Source: JBFHDX01 sp041584475 (lineage in GTDB: Bacteria; Pseudomonadota; Alphaproteobacteria; UBA8366; JADFVY01). From it: a stretch of 33,336 nt of DNA. The notes below the pieces were generated by a model. The model was not told the DNA's origin. It made no database searches and saw nothing but the letters and a program-made list of their open reading frames with translations. The first letter of the stretch is position 1, and each line of letters opens with the position of its first letter. Positions 6,074 to 14,395 of the stretch are shown here, piece by piece. A program made the translations under genes and the position numbers. The stretch is from assembly GCA_041584475.1 (NCBI GenBank), contig JBFHDX010000030.1:1-33336 (forward strand). Reading direction: 5' to 3'.

Positions 6074-7348
6074 ATGGACCAGATACGAATTCGCGGCGGG
6101 CGGCCCCTCACGGGTTCCATCCGGATCAGCGGCGCTAAGAATGCTGCGCTTCCGTTGATGGCTGCGTGCCTGCTGAGCGACAAAACGCTGACTCTGACCA
6201 ATCTCCCTTTTCTCGCCGACATTACCACGATGGTGCAGCTGCTGATGCAGCACGGCGTCGTGATCTCGATGCGCGGTGAGGGCGTGGAGGGCGGTCATGT
6301 CATGGAGCTGACCGCGGAGAACATCACCAGCTGCACCGCGCCGTACGATCTCGTTCGCAAGATGCGGGCGAGCGTGCTCGTCTTGGGTCCGTTACTCGCA
6401 CGCTGCGGCGTGGCAAGCGTGTCGCTTCCCGGCGGTTGTGCCATCGGCACGAGACCGGTCGATCTGCACCTGAAGGGCCTGCAGGCGCTCGGCGCCGAAA
6501 TCGAGCTCAGCGGTGGCTACATCAATGCGCGGGCGCCGAAGGGTTTGGTTGGCGGCCATTTCGTGTTTCCGTTCGTCTCGGTTGGTGCAACCGAAAATCT
6601 GCTCATGGCCGCAAGTCTGGCGAAAGGCGAGACGACGCTGGTCAACGCCGCGCGTGAGCCCGAAGTCATCGATCTCGCCCAGTGCCTACTCGCAATGGGG
6701 GCCAAGATCGAGGGGCTGGGCACGGACACCTTGACGATCACGGGTGTCGGAGCATTGCACGACGCGGATCATCGCATCGTCCCGGACCGCATCGAGACCG
6801 GAACGTTCGCGATGGCCGCCGCCGCAACGAAGGGGCAGATCGAACTTGTCGGGGCCCGCCTCGATATCATCGATTCGGTGGTGGAGGTGCTGGACCAGGC
6901 TGGCGTGAGCATTTCCGAAACCGGCCGGGGCATCGAGGTGCGAAATCGCGACGGCTTGACCGGGGTCGACGTGATGACCGAACCATATCCAGGTTTCCCG
7001 ACCGATCTTCAGGCGCAGATGATGGCGTTGATGTCGATTGCCGATGGCGCCTCGATGATCACGGAGACGATTTTCGAGAATCGCTTCATGCATGTGCCGG
7101 AGCTCTCGAGGATGGGGGCCAACATCAACGTGCATCACGCCTCTGCCATGGTGCGCGGGGTCAAGCGACTGAATGGTGCGCCGGTAATGGCCACCGATTT
7201 GCGAGCGTCCGTGTCTCTGGTCATTGCCGGACTCGCGGCCGAGGGCGAGACCGTGGTAAATCGCGTGTACCATCTCGACCGGGGCTACGAGCGCATTGAA
7301 GAGAAACTGAAGGCGTGCGGCGCGGAGATCGAGCGGGTCGGATCTTGA
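6074..7348 (+). CDS. murA: UDP-N-acetylglucosamine 1-carboxyvinyltransferase
   Basis: MurA transfers enolpyruvate from PEP to UDP-GlcNAc, the first committed step of peptidoglycan synthesis in the cytoplasm. From ATG 6074 (GAAGGGA at 6063-6068) it has 424 residues, the usual family length. Lys22-Asn23 of the SGAKNA motif and the catalytic Cys122 in GGCAIGTRPVDLH are present, so the enzyme should be active and fosfomycin-sensitive in principle. An upstream in-frame ATG at 6041 would add 11 residues and is less likely. A DUF2948 gene follows after 7 nt, a pairing seen widely in alphaproteobacteria, where hisD often comes next; here hisD is absent. Confidence 0.97.
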   Translation: MDQIRIRGGRPLTGSIRISGAKNAALPLMAACLLSDKTLTLTNLPFLADITTMVQLLMQHGVVISMRGEGVEGGHVMELTAENITSCTAPYDLVRKMRASVLVLGPLLARCGVASVSLPGGCAIGTRPVDLHLKGLQALGAEIELSGGYINARAPKGLVGGHFVFPFVSVGATENLLMAASLAKGETTLVNAAREPEVIDLAQCLLAMGAKIEGLGTDTLTITGVGALHDADHRIVPDRIETGTFAMAAAATKGQIELVGARLDIIDSVVEVLDQAGVSISETGRGIEVRNRDGLTGVDVMTEPYPGFPTDLQAQMMALMSIADGASMITETIFENRFMHVPELSRMGANINVHHASAMVRGVKRLNGAPVMATDLRASVSLVIAGLAAEGETVVNRVYHLDRGYERIEEKLKACGAEIERVGS

Positions 7349-7355
7349 TCGAGCG

Positions 7356-7802
7356 ATGTCAGACGAAGCGAACAAGCGGCTGAAGTTGCGCGCCAGGGAC
7401 TTGAACGATCTGACCGTTATCTCGGCCATGGTTCAGGATGCGCTGGCCCCGATCGGAGATATGACCTTCCTCGCGGAAGAGGGTACTTTTGTCATGGCAC
7501 TGAACCGTTTCCGATGGGAAACGGAGAACCCGCCCGGCGACGGCGACGAGAGGCCCCATCAGCGGGTTCATTCGGGGCTGCGTTTCGATAACGTGCAAAA
7601 CGTGCAATATCGCGGAATCGATCCGCACGATCGCGGGCGATATCTGGAATTACTGGCCATCGCATGCGATGAAGGCAAAGTGGTCATTCACTTTGCCGAC
7701 GGGGCAGCGATCCGGCTGCAGGTTGATCAGCTGAACTGTGCGCTCGGCGATCTCGGTGAGCCTTGGCCGACCCTGTGGAAACCCCAACATCTGGAAGACT
7801 AG
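7356..7802 (+). CDS. DUF2948 family protein
   Basis: This 148-residue soluble protein begins LKLRARDLNDLTVISAMVQDAL, with FLAEEGTFVMALNRFRWE further on, the recognisable pattern of the DUF2948 family. The family is confined mainly to alphaproteobacteria and usually sits between murA and hisD. Its biochemical role is unknown. The start at ATG 7356 lies 7 nt after the murA stop, so the two are probably co-transcribed and translationally coupled. No signal peptide or membrane segment is present. Conservation next to murA suggests a housekeeping role, but that is an inference from synteny. Confidence 0.88.
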   Translation: MSDEANKRLKLRARDLNDLTVISAMVQDALAPIGDMTFLAEEGTFVMALNRFRWETENPPGDGDERPHQRVHSGLRFDNVQNVQYRGIDPHDRGRYLELLAIACDEGKVVIHFADGAAIRLQVDQLNCALGDLGEPWPTLWKPQHLED

Positions 7803-8066
7803 CGACGGAATGTGGTCGGTTGCGGTGTCGTGCATCGCGCCGGTCGCCTGTCCCCGCCGACGGTCGCCATGTGAGCGACCGGACGGCGATATTTGCCTGA
7901 TTCGCCCGATATATTTCTTCGCGCGCGTGACCTGCGGTCGGGCGCGACTTCCGCCATCGCGTCGAGACTGATAAGTTCATGGGCGACGAATGCGCACCCG
8001 GCCCCACGACGTTCGAGGATGCCGGGAAGAAGAAAGCTGAAGAAATAATCGACGGGGAGAACAAGA

Positions 8067-9245
8067 ATGAAACGCTGGGCGATATTCGCCGTTCTGGCCA
8101 TCAGCGTGATTGTCGTGACCGGCGCGGTCCAGGGCAGGGAAACACCGGCAGGGCCAAGCGCGGCGGAAACGCCGGCGAACATCCTGGATCGCGGCGTCGT
8201 GGCCTATGAGGCCGGCGACTATCCGCGGGCGCTTGCCATCTTTTCCCGGCTCGCTGCCGCGGGAGACCCGAAAGCGCAACTCTTCCTCGCCTGGATGTAC
8301 CGCGACGGACTCGGCGGTCGCGCGGACGACAGCAAGATGTTCCACCTGACCCAATCGGCGGCGGAGAGTGGCCTCGCGACCGCACAGAACGACCTCGGGC
8401 GCTACTATGAACGCGGACGCGGGGTCACGCAGGATTTCGTAGAGGCGGCACGGTGGTTTCGAACCGCCGCAGAACAGGGCGATCCGACCGCACAAGCCAA
8501 CCTGGCCCGAATGTACATGGCAGGTCGCGGCGTGCGGCGCGACGACAGCGAAGCCGCACGATGGTATCGCCGATCGGCGGATCAGGGATTCGCGACCGCA
8601 CAGTTCATGATGGGCTACCTGTATTCGCGCGGACTCGGTATCGATCAGAACCACGAGGCAGCAGCGACCTGGTACCGGAGGGCCGCCGCGCTGGACGACC
8701 CGCGCGGACAGTGGATGCTTGGCCTCATGCATCGGGCCGGCCTAGGCGTTGCGAAGGATGACAGAGCGGCCATACGCTGGTTCCGGCTTGCCGCCGCGAA
8801 CGGTTATGCCGAAGCCCAAAACAGTCTGGGCGAAATGTACCGACTTGGCGAGGGAGTCAGGAACGACAATCGAGAGGCCTTGCGGCTGTTCCAGCTTGCG
8901 GCCGATCAGGGGCACGCGGGCGCGCAGCTCAATCTCGGCAAGATGTATCACGGCGGGATTGGTGTGGACGCGGATCAGGAAGAAGCGGTTCGATGGTATC
9001 TGCGGGCGGCGACCCAGGGCGATGCGGAAGCGCAGTACATTTTGAGTCTCGTGCACGTCCTCGCCCAGGGAGTGGAGCGTGATCTGGTCATCGCCCACGC
9101 CTGGATGACGGTCGCGATGCGGAACGGTAATCCTGACGCGGAGGACCGGATCCCGATGCTCGAGGCGGAAATGACGCCGGCCCAAATCGCGCGGGCCGAA
9201 ATGCTGGCCGACGAACTCGACAGGCGGGCTGCGTCACCGCAATAG
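8067..9245 (+). CDS. Exported Sel1-repeat (TPR-like) protein
   Basis: The 392-residue product has an N-terminal signal (MKRWAIFAVLAISVIVVTGAVQG) and then a TPR-like start (YEAGDYPRALAIFSRLAAAGD). About eight Sel1-like repeats of roughly 36 residues follow, with the A/GxxxLGxMYxxGxGVxxDxxEAxRWxRxAAxxG pattern. The C-terminal HAWMTVAMRNGNPDAEDRIP...MTPAQIARAE segment is typical of exported bacterial Sel1 proteins. Such proteins act as protein-protein scaffolds in the periplasm or membrane. GGGGAG at 8056-8061 sets the start at ATG 8067. It stands alone, with 264 nt before it and 146 nt after. Partners cannot be read from the sequence. Confidence 0.9.
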   Translation: MKRWAIFAVLAISVIVVTGAVQGRETPAGPSAAETPANILDRGVVAYEAGDYPRALAIFSRLAAAGDPKAQLFLAWMYRDGLGGRADDSKMFHLTQSAAESGLATAQNDLGRYYERGRGVTQDFVEAARWFRTAAEQGDPTAQANLARMYMAGRGVRRDDSEAARWYRRSADQGFATAQFMMGYLYSRGLGIDQNHEAAATWYRRAAALDDPRGQWMLGLMHRAGLGVAKDDRAAIRWFRLAAANGYAEAQNSLGEMYRLGEGVRNDNREALRLFQLAADQGHAGAQLNLGKMYHGGIGVDADQEEAVRWYLRAATQGDAEAQYILSLVHVLAQGVERDLVIAHAWMTVAMRNGNPDAEDRIPMLEAEMTPAQIARAEMLADELDRRAASPQ

Positions 9246-9391
9246 CCGGTCTACGGCCGCGGCGCAATCGGCGCGGTCCTGACTTCTGTCGATGGATTGC
9301 CCGACGGCGCCGAGCGCAATTCCGAAGCCAGACGCCGTCGCCGCGCCGGCGAATGCCCGGGCACCCGGGTTTGACAGGGGAATGCCGAGAG

Positions 9392-11725
9392 ATGGCCGAG
9401 AATCCGCCGAGGAGTCGGGACGGCTCGTCAACGATGCCCTCGATCGCGATCCATAGCGGCACCATCCGCACACCGATTCCGCCGGCGGAGCTCGGTTCCG
9501 CGTCGATTACACCGGGCGGCGATTTCGAGGCCGGCTCGTATCAATCCTTTGTGCTGACCTACACCGCGGGCAAGTTCGGCATCGACGATTCCGGTTCCTT
9601 GCGAATTTGCTTCCGGTTCGCATCCGACCAGACCCGACCGCAGTTCGAGGATCCCGCACGGCCCAATTACACCGTCATCGAGGCATCGAACAACGCGTTG
9701 CTCGAGTGCCGGTACGACCCGAAGGGAAACGTCCGCCCCTGGGACCGCACGCTATATATAAAGGTCGTGCGGGGGTTTTTGCGCGAAGGTGACACCATAA
9801 CCGTGCGCTTCGGCGTCACCGACGGCGGCTCGCCGGGGATGCGGCTGCAGACGTTCTGTGAGGACAGTTTCGAGTTCCGGGTGCTCGTCGACCCGATCGC
9901 AACGTTCAACTACCAGCCGCTTCCCGTCCAACCGACGATCCGCTTGGTTCCCGGTTCGCCTGAGCGGGTCGTCGCCGTCGTTCCGACCCTGTGCCGTACC
10001 GGCGAGCCGTTCAGCATCAAGCTCAAGGCGGAGGACAAATGGGGCAATCCTTCCGACAAAGGCAGCGCGACGCTGCGCCTTGGCACCAACCGTCCCGTGA
10101 CAGGCCTGCCGGAGACGGTGAGTTTCTTGCCCGGGCAATTCACCCTCGACGTCGACGGCTTGTCGGTGGGCGAGCCGGGCGACCTCGAGATCTGGCTCGA
10201 AAACCAGACGGACGGGACAAGGTACACGGCGAACCCGATGCGAGTCGTGCGGTCTGCCGACCTGAGGCCGTACTGGGCGGATTTGCACGGTCAGTCCGAG
10301 GAGACGATCGGCACCAATTCCGCGCGCGACTATTTCCGATTCGCGCGCGACCGGGCGTTCGTCGATGCCGTCGGGCATCAGGGCAACGATTTCCAGATTA
10401 CGAACGAATTCTGGCGTGAACTCGATCGACTCTGCGACGAGTTCGACGAAGCCGGACGATTCGTCGCGCTGCCGGGCTACGAGTGGTCGGGCAACACCGC
10501 GCTGGGTGGCGACCGGAACGTCTACTTCCCGACATCGGGGCGGCAGATCCGGCGTTCCTCGCACGCTCTCGTCGAGGATCGGGGGGACATCGGCACCGAC
10601 GCGAATTCGGCAGCCGAGCTTTTCGAGGCTTTCGCCGCCAACGGGGAATGGGACGTGGTCTGTTTTGCACATTGCGGTGGGCGATACGCGGATGTGAGGC
10701 TGGCGCACGATGGGCGGTTCGAGAAATCGATGGAAGTGCATTCCTCGTGGGGTACGTTCGAATGGCTGCTAGGCGACGCCTTCGACCTCGGATTCCGTAC
10801 GGGGATCGTCGCCAACTCGGACGGACACAAAGGGCGGCCGGGGGCGAGCTATCCCGGAGCATCGCTGTTTGGAGCCGTTGGCGGGCTGACCTGTCTGCTG
10901 ATGCCGGAGCTCAGCCGTTCCGCGGTGCTCGACTGTCTGCGCAGGCGCCGGCACTATGCAACGACCGGTGGCTCGGGCGGGCGCATGCTGATCGACGTCC
11001 GTGCCCTGCTGCGCGAGGACGGCATGCTCTATCACGACGACCCCGCGCTCGGCCCGGCGCGGGGGGTCGCCGCGAAGCAGGCGCTCATGGGTGACATCCT
11101 GCAGACGGCAGAACGTGAGGTTGAATTCCATCTCGACATATTGGCGGCAGCGCCGATCGAGCGCGTCGACCTGTTCAACGGAAACGAGCACATCGAGACG
11201 GTCAGACCCTATGGTCCCGACGATCTCGGCTCTCGAATCCGGGTGATTTGGGAGGGCGCGGAATATCGTGGCCGTTTTCGTCAGGTGATCTGGGACGGAA
11301 CGGCGGTCCTTTCGGGCAACCGCGTCGTCGACGCGCAGCCGATCAATTTCTTCAATCGCGACAAGACTCTGGATCGTGTCGGCGACAACGGCCTTTCGTG
11401 GAGGGCGCTGACGACGGGCAATATCGGTGGCTTCGACGTCTGGGTCGAGGACCCCTATGGAGGCACCCTGCAGATCGAGACACCGCTGGTGCAGTGCGGC
11501 GTGCCCCTGGAAGAGATCGGCTACGAAGACGAAGTATTCGATCGTTCGGGCGAATTGCCGCGCTATCTGAAGCTTTTCCGGTTGCCCACGCGGAACCCCA
11601 TTCGGACGATGCGGTTCCACCGCCGGTTGGCGTTGCGCGAAGACGGTGACAATCCGCTCTACGTCCGGTTGACCCAGGAAGACGGGACGCTTGCCTGGAC
11701 GAGTCCGATCTACCTGATTCGTTGA
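9392..11725 (+). CDS. DUF3604 family metallohydrolase-like protein
   Basis: This 777-residue protein (from ATG 9392; ATG 9434 is an alternative) combines N-terminal beta-rich segments with a DUF3604 domain related to the PHP phosphoesterase superfamily. Likely metal ligands are His299 in WADLHGQSE, His329 in GHQGND, His427 in FAHCGG, and Asp477 and His479 in NSDGHKG. The fold suggests hydrolysis of a phosphoester or amide-like bond, but no substrate is established for the family to my knowledge. There is no clear signal peptide, so it is probably cytoplasmic. The length is in the usual range for such proteins in marine alphaproteobacteria. A DMT transporter follows 188 nt later on the same strand. 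Confidence 0.85.
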   Translation: MAENPPRSRDGSSTMPSIAIHSGTIRTPIPPAELGSASITPGGDFEAGSYQSFVLTYTAGKFGIDDSGSLRICFRFASDQTRPQFEDPARPNYTVIEASNNALLECRYDPKGNVRPWDRTLYIKVVRGFLREGDTITVRFGVTDGGSPGMRLQTFCEDSFEFRVLVDPIATFNYQPLPVQPTIRLVPGSPERVVAVVPTLCRTGEPFSIKLKAEDKWGNPSDKGSATLRLGTNRPVTGLPETVSFLPGQFTLDVDGLSVGEPGDLEIWLENQTDGTRYTANPMRVVRSADLRPYWADLHGQSEETIGTNSARDYFRFARDRAFVDAVGHQGNDFQITNEFWRELDRLCDEFDEAGRFVALPGYEWSGNTALGGDRNVYFPTSGRQIRRSSHALVEDRGDIGTDANSAAELFEAFAANGEWDVVCFAHCGGRYADVRLAHDGRFEKSMEVHSSWGTFEWLLGDAFDLGFRTGIVANSDGHKGRPGASYPGASLFGAVGGLTCLLMPELSRSAVLDCLRRRRHYATTGGSGGRMLIDVRALLREDGMLYHDDPALGPARGVAAKQALMGDILQTAEREVEFHLDILAAAPIERVDLFNGNEHIETVRPYGPDDLGSRIRVIWEGAEYRGRFRQVIWDGTAVLSGNRVVDAQPINFFNRDKTLDRVGDNGLSWRALTTGNIGGFDVWVEDPYGGTLQIETPLVQCGVPLEEIGYEDEVFDRSGELPRYLKLFRLPTRNPIRTMRFHRRLALREDGDNPLYVRLTQEDGTLAWTSPIYLIR

Positions 11726-11749
11726 ACGATGCGAGTCGGTCGACGTTCG

Positions 11750-11798
11750 ATGCATCCCGCATCAACACGCGGGAGCGCATGTCGGTCCGGTTTTTTTT
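11750..11798 (+). terminator. Possible terminator after the DUF3604 gene
   Basis: An interrupted stem (ATGC 11750-11753 with GCAT 11777-11780, and CCCGC 11756-11760 with GCGGG 11769-11773) lies 25 nt after the stop codon. It is followed 10 nt later by eight T (11791-11798). The distance from stem to T-run is longer than normal, so the call is tentative. Confidence 0.35.
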
Positions 11799-11913
11799 GG
11801 GCGTGTAATATGCGCACTTATTAAATTTCTTCGCTGCGTGTGTGAGCAGCGATGTTCGTTGCGATATCGATCATGTATACAGGCGCCGAACCCATCGAAT
11901 TCCGACAGAGTCC

Positions 11914-12861
11914 ATGCGCCAATCCGTTACCAGTCTGCCGGGGACCGACAGCCGCTGGCAGCGGATGGGAGTCCTGCTCTGCCTCGTTGCTCTGTTCGTG
12001 TTCGCATGCCAGGACGCGGCGACGAAAGTCCTCGCACAGCGTTACGCCGTGCCGCAGATAATCATGGTGCGATTTCTGGCTTTTGCGGCCTTCACCATCG
12101 CATATGTAACCATGCGCGGGTCGTTCGCGCGGGCCGTCCGGGCACGACGACCCTGGCTCCAGGTCTGTCGCTCGGTCTTGATCGTGATCGAAATGATCAT
12201 CTTCAACAACGGTCTCGTCTATCTGGGGCTCGCCGAGTCGCATGCGCTGTTCGCGGTCTTTCCGCTGATGGTAACGGCGCTTGCGATTCCGGTGCTGGGA
12301 GAGCGTGTCGGTTGGCGGCGCTGGTTCGGGGTCGCGGTCGGTTTTGCCGGCGCACTGCTGATCATCAGGCCGGGGTTCGGCGTCTTCCAGCCCGCGGGCC
12401 TCATCCCGCTTGCGGCAGCCCTGGCGTTTGCCGGTTATAGTCTCATGACCCGTCTCGCCAGCTTCAGCGACGATTTCGCGACCAGCCTGCTATACATGGG
12501 TGTCGTCGGTGCTGTGGCGGCCACGGCGACCGGCCTGCCGTTCTGGCAGGTCCCGGACAGAGACGGCTGGATCCTGCTCGGCTTCGTATCGGCAACCGGA
12601 ATCCTCGGCCATATCCTGCTCATAAAGGCGCTCGAATTGGCGCCGGCGTCGCTGCTCCAGCCGTTCAATTACTCGCTGTTGGTGTGGGCCACTCTGATCG
12701 GGTTCGTCGTGTTCGGCGATCTACCCGATTACTGGACCGCTACCGGGGCGGTACTCGTCGTCATCGGCGGCGGCTACGTGATCTGGCGAGAGCGGCGGCG
12801 GGGAGCGAGCCATGCGGATATGGCCGAGCCCGGACCCGCCGGCGCCAAGATCGAAGGCTGA
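11914..12861 (+). CDS. EamA/DMT-family membrane transporter
   Basis: From ATG 11914 this encodes 315 residues with about ten hydrophobic helices in two EamA halves. The first starts at LLCLVALFVFACQDAATKVLAQRYAV; the second runs about 150-295, with the characteristic GFVVFGDLPDYWTATGAVLVVIGGGYVIWRERR end. Members of this family export or import small metabolites; the substrate cannot be read from the sequence. The frame stays open upstream to 11842, but those extra residues look non-coding. It precedes the radical SAM/ATP-grasp operon by 391 nt on the same strand with a promoter candidate between, so it may be either an independent gene or the export function of that pathway. Confidence 0.88.
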   Translation: MRQSVTSLPGTDSRWQRMGVLLCLVALFVFACQDAATKVLAQRYAVPQIIMVRFLAFAAFTIAYVTMRGSFARAVRARRPWLQVCRSVLIVIEMIIFNNGLVYLGLAESHALFAVFPLMVTALAIPVLGERVGWRRWFGVAVGFAGALLIIRPGFGVFQPAGLIPLAAALAFAGYSLMTRLASFSDDFATSLLYMGVVGAVAATATGLPFWQVPDRDGWILLGFVSATGILGHILLIKALELAPASLLQPFNYSLLVWATLIGFVVFGDLPDYWTATGAVLVVIGGGYVIWRERRRGASHADMAEPGPAGAKIEG

Positions 12862-12914
12862 ATTTGCAGCCTCGCCGGGCCGTGAAATTGCGTTGCGGGC
12901 GTGGGGTTTGGTGC

Positions 12915-12939
12915 CGATTGGACAATCGAGTATTTTTTT
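12915..12939 (+). terminator. Weak terminator after the DMT transporter gene
   Basis: A 5-bp stem (CGATT 12915-12919, AATCG 12924-12928) with loop GGAC is followed by AGTA and seven T (12933-12939). The stem is short, so termination may be partial. Confidence 0.35.
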
Positions 12940-12952
12940 GACCAAAAGCCTC

Positions 12953-12982
12953 TTTACAGACCCCGGTCGATGACCAATTAAT
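12953..12982 (+). promoter_or_regulatory. Candidate promoter of the kamA operon
   Basis: TTTACA (12953-12958) and ATTAAT (12977-12982) are separated by 18 nt, five-of-six and four-of-six matches to the sigma70 hexamers. It is the best promoter-like pair in the spacer and lies just after the weak terminator. It would give a leader of about 260 nt before ATG 13253. Confidence 0.4.
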
Positions 12983-13252
12983 AGCGCGCCCCGTTGCACA
13001 GGCTCCGCTTCTCCCGATGGTCTGGAGAACGCCCTGATCCGGGTGTGGAACTCTCTCGGTCAGATGGACACCTTTCGTGTCGAGGAAGGCAGCACGCCCT
13101 CCGAGCCCGGCTGCGAAGAGCCTCCCAGCCGAAGTTTCATCCCAAATCCCGTAACGACATCTCTCACGATTCCGCAGGTCGGTCAGCCCGGACGGTTCCG
13201 AGCGAAGACAGGCAGCCCGCGATTTCCCGTCAGCAAGGAGAGCCGCCAGTTC
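12983..13252 (+). other. Long leader of the kamA operon, or N-terminal extension
   Basis: This stretch stays open in the kamA frame from GTG 13043 or ATG 13064, but the encoded segment is Pro/Ser-rich and does not look like an aminomutase N-terminus. It contains small inverted repeats, for example GACAC/GTGTC at 13067-13081. I see no recognised riboswitch. It could be an untranslated, possibly structured leader or a poorly conserved 63-residue extension. Confidence 0.35.
13235..13240 (+). promoter_or_regulatory. Ribosome binding site supporting KamA start at 13253
   Basis: AAGGAG lies 12 nt before ATG 13253. The spacing is slightly long, but it is the only strong Shine-Dalgarno near any start of this frame. 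The resulting N-terminus (MRRFFPDATTTEWNDWRWQL) matches the beginning of known lysine 2,3-aminomutases. Confidence 0.5.
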
Positions 13253-14395
13253 ATGCGGCGGTTTTTTCCGGATGCCACAACGACGGAGTGGAACGACTGG
13301 CGCTGGCAGTTGCGCCGGCGGATCAAGAATCTCGCCGATCTCGAACGGATCTACGCGCTCTCCACGGACGAGCGCACGGCCGTCGCGGCCCATCGCGGCT
13401 CTTTGCCGGTCGGCATCACCCCCTATTACGCCGCGCTCATGTCGCTCGATGATGCCGGCGAGGCGTTGCGCCGCACCCACATCCCGACCGGTGACGAATA
13501 TCTGACAACTCCGGGCGAAGCGCGTGACCCGCTGGGTGAGGACCACCACACGGCGGTGCCGGGCCTCGTGCACCGTTACCCCGATCGGGTCCTGTTTCTC
13601 GCCACCGGGTTCTGCTCGACATATTGCCGGTATTGCACGCGGTCGCGCATGGTCGGTGACCCGGGCGGCGAATACTCCTTCGACAAGAGCCAGTGGGAGC
13701 GTGCCATCGCCTATATCGAGGCGCATCCGCAGATCCGCGACGTCCTGATCTCGGGCGGCGACCCCCTCACGCTTTCCGACGACCGTCTCGACTACCTGCT
13801 TGCACGGCTGCGTGCGATCCGTCACGTGGAATTCCTGCGCATCGGCACGAAGGTGCCCGTGGTATTGCCGATGCGCATCACGCGTGAATTCACGCGCATA
13901 TTGCGCAAATACCATCCGCTGTGGATGAGCCTTCACTTCACGCATCCCGCCGAGCTGACCCCGGAGGTGACGGAGGCGACCGCCCGGCTCGCCGATGCGG
14001 GCATTCCGCTGGGCAGCCAGACCGTGCTGCTCAAGGGCATCAACGACGAGGTCGAGACCCTCCGCACGCTGTACCACGGTCTGCTGATGCGGCGGGTCAA
14101 GCCCTACTACCTGTATCAGTGCGATCCGATCACGGGTTCCGCCCATTTCCGGACCTCGGTCGAGAAGGGCCTGGAGATCATCCGCGGATTGCGGGGCCAC
14201 ACCACGGGATACGCGGTACCGACCTACGTCATCGACGCCCCCGGCGGCGGCGGAAAGATCCCGTTACTGCCCGACTACGTCGCGGGTCGGGACGGCGACG
14301 ACCTGCTGCTGACCAATTTCGAGGGCGGCCTTTACCGTTATCCGGACCCCGGCGGACTGCTCGGCGCGGACCGCAAGCTTGGGAGGGACGGCTGA
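13253..14395 (+). CDS. kamA: Lysine 2,3-aminomutase family radical SAM enzyme
   Basis: The 380-residue product carries the radical SAM cluster motif C121-x3-C125-x2-C128 and the PLP-binding Lys335 in DAPGGGGKIP. It also has Asp291 and Asp328, which match the two aspartates that hold the lysine side-chain amine in clostridial aminomutase, and Arg130 matching the carboxylate-binding arginine. The WNDWRWQL start also fits. The expected reaction is L-lysine to beta-lysine in the cytoplasm. Unlike the 416-residue clostridial enzyme it lacks the C-terminal Cys-rich zinc-binding tail. No ablB-type acetyltransferase gene follows; instead two ATP-grasp ligases and a GNAT-deacetylase fusion do. Its stop overlaps the next start (TGATG), so the genes are coupled. 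ATG 13064 is an alternative start. EF-P modification (EpmB-like) is a less likely role. Confidence 0.9.
   Translation: MRRFFPDATTTEWNDWRWQLRRRIKNLADLERIYALSTDERTAVAAHRGSLPVGITPYYAALMSLDDAGEALRRTHIPTGDEYLTTPGEARDPLGEDHHTAVPGLVHRYPDRVLFLATGFCSTYCRYCTRSRMVGDPGGEYSFDKSQWERAIAYIEAHPQIRDVLISGGDPLTLSDDRLDYLLARLRAIRHVEFLRIGTKVPVVLPMRITREFTRILRKYHPLWMSLHFTHPAELTPEVTEATARLADAGIPLGSQTVLLKGINDEVETLRTLYHGLLMRRVKPYYLYQCDPITGSAHFRTSVEKGLEIIRGLRGHTTGYAVPTYVIDAPGGGGKIPLLPDYVAGRDGDDLLLTNFEGGLYRYPDPGGLLGADRKLGRDG

Noticed and set aside
4907..6298. 463-codon open frame on the minus strand opposite the kinase and murA
   Set aside because: It runs antisense to two well-supported genes and has no recognisable motif; high third-position GC in the real genes keeps the opposite frame open.
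7862..7880. Hairpin GGTCGC/GCGACC after the DUF2948 gene as a terminator
   Set aside because: A 6-bp stem with a 7-nt loop and no T-run on either strand is too weak to call.
7979..8209. 76-codon plus-strand open frame before and into the Sel1 gene
   Set aside because: It overlaps the well-supported signal peptide of the Sel1 protein in another frame and gives a low-complexity translation.
9371..9376. Perfect TTGACA before the DUF3604 gene
   Set aside because: No -10-like sequence lies 16-18 nt downstream and the position would start transcription inside the gene.
9750..9762. TATATATAA stretch that looks like a -10 region
   Set aside because: It is inside the DUF3604 coding region (Leu-Tyr-Ile-Lys codons) with no gene start following.
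12983..13252. Glycine-riboswitch-like fragments (GGAGA with AACTCTC, then GGACA)
   Set aside because: The conserved core elements and the second aptamer are missing, so the resemblance is probably chance.
12761..14200. 479-codon minus-strand open frame opposite kamA
   Set aside because: Antisense shadow of kamA with His/Arg/Asp-rich translation and no ribosome binding site.
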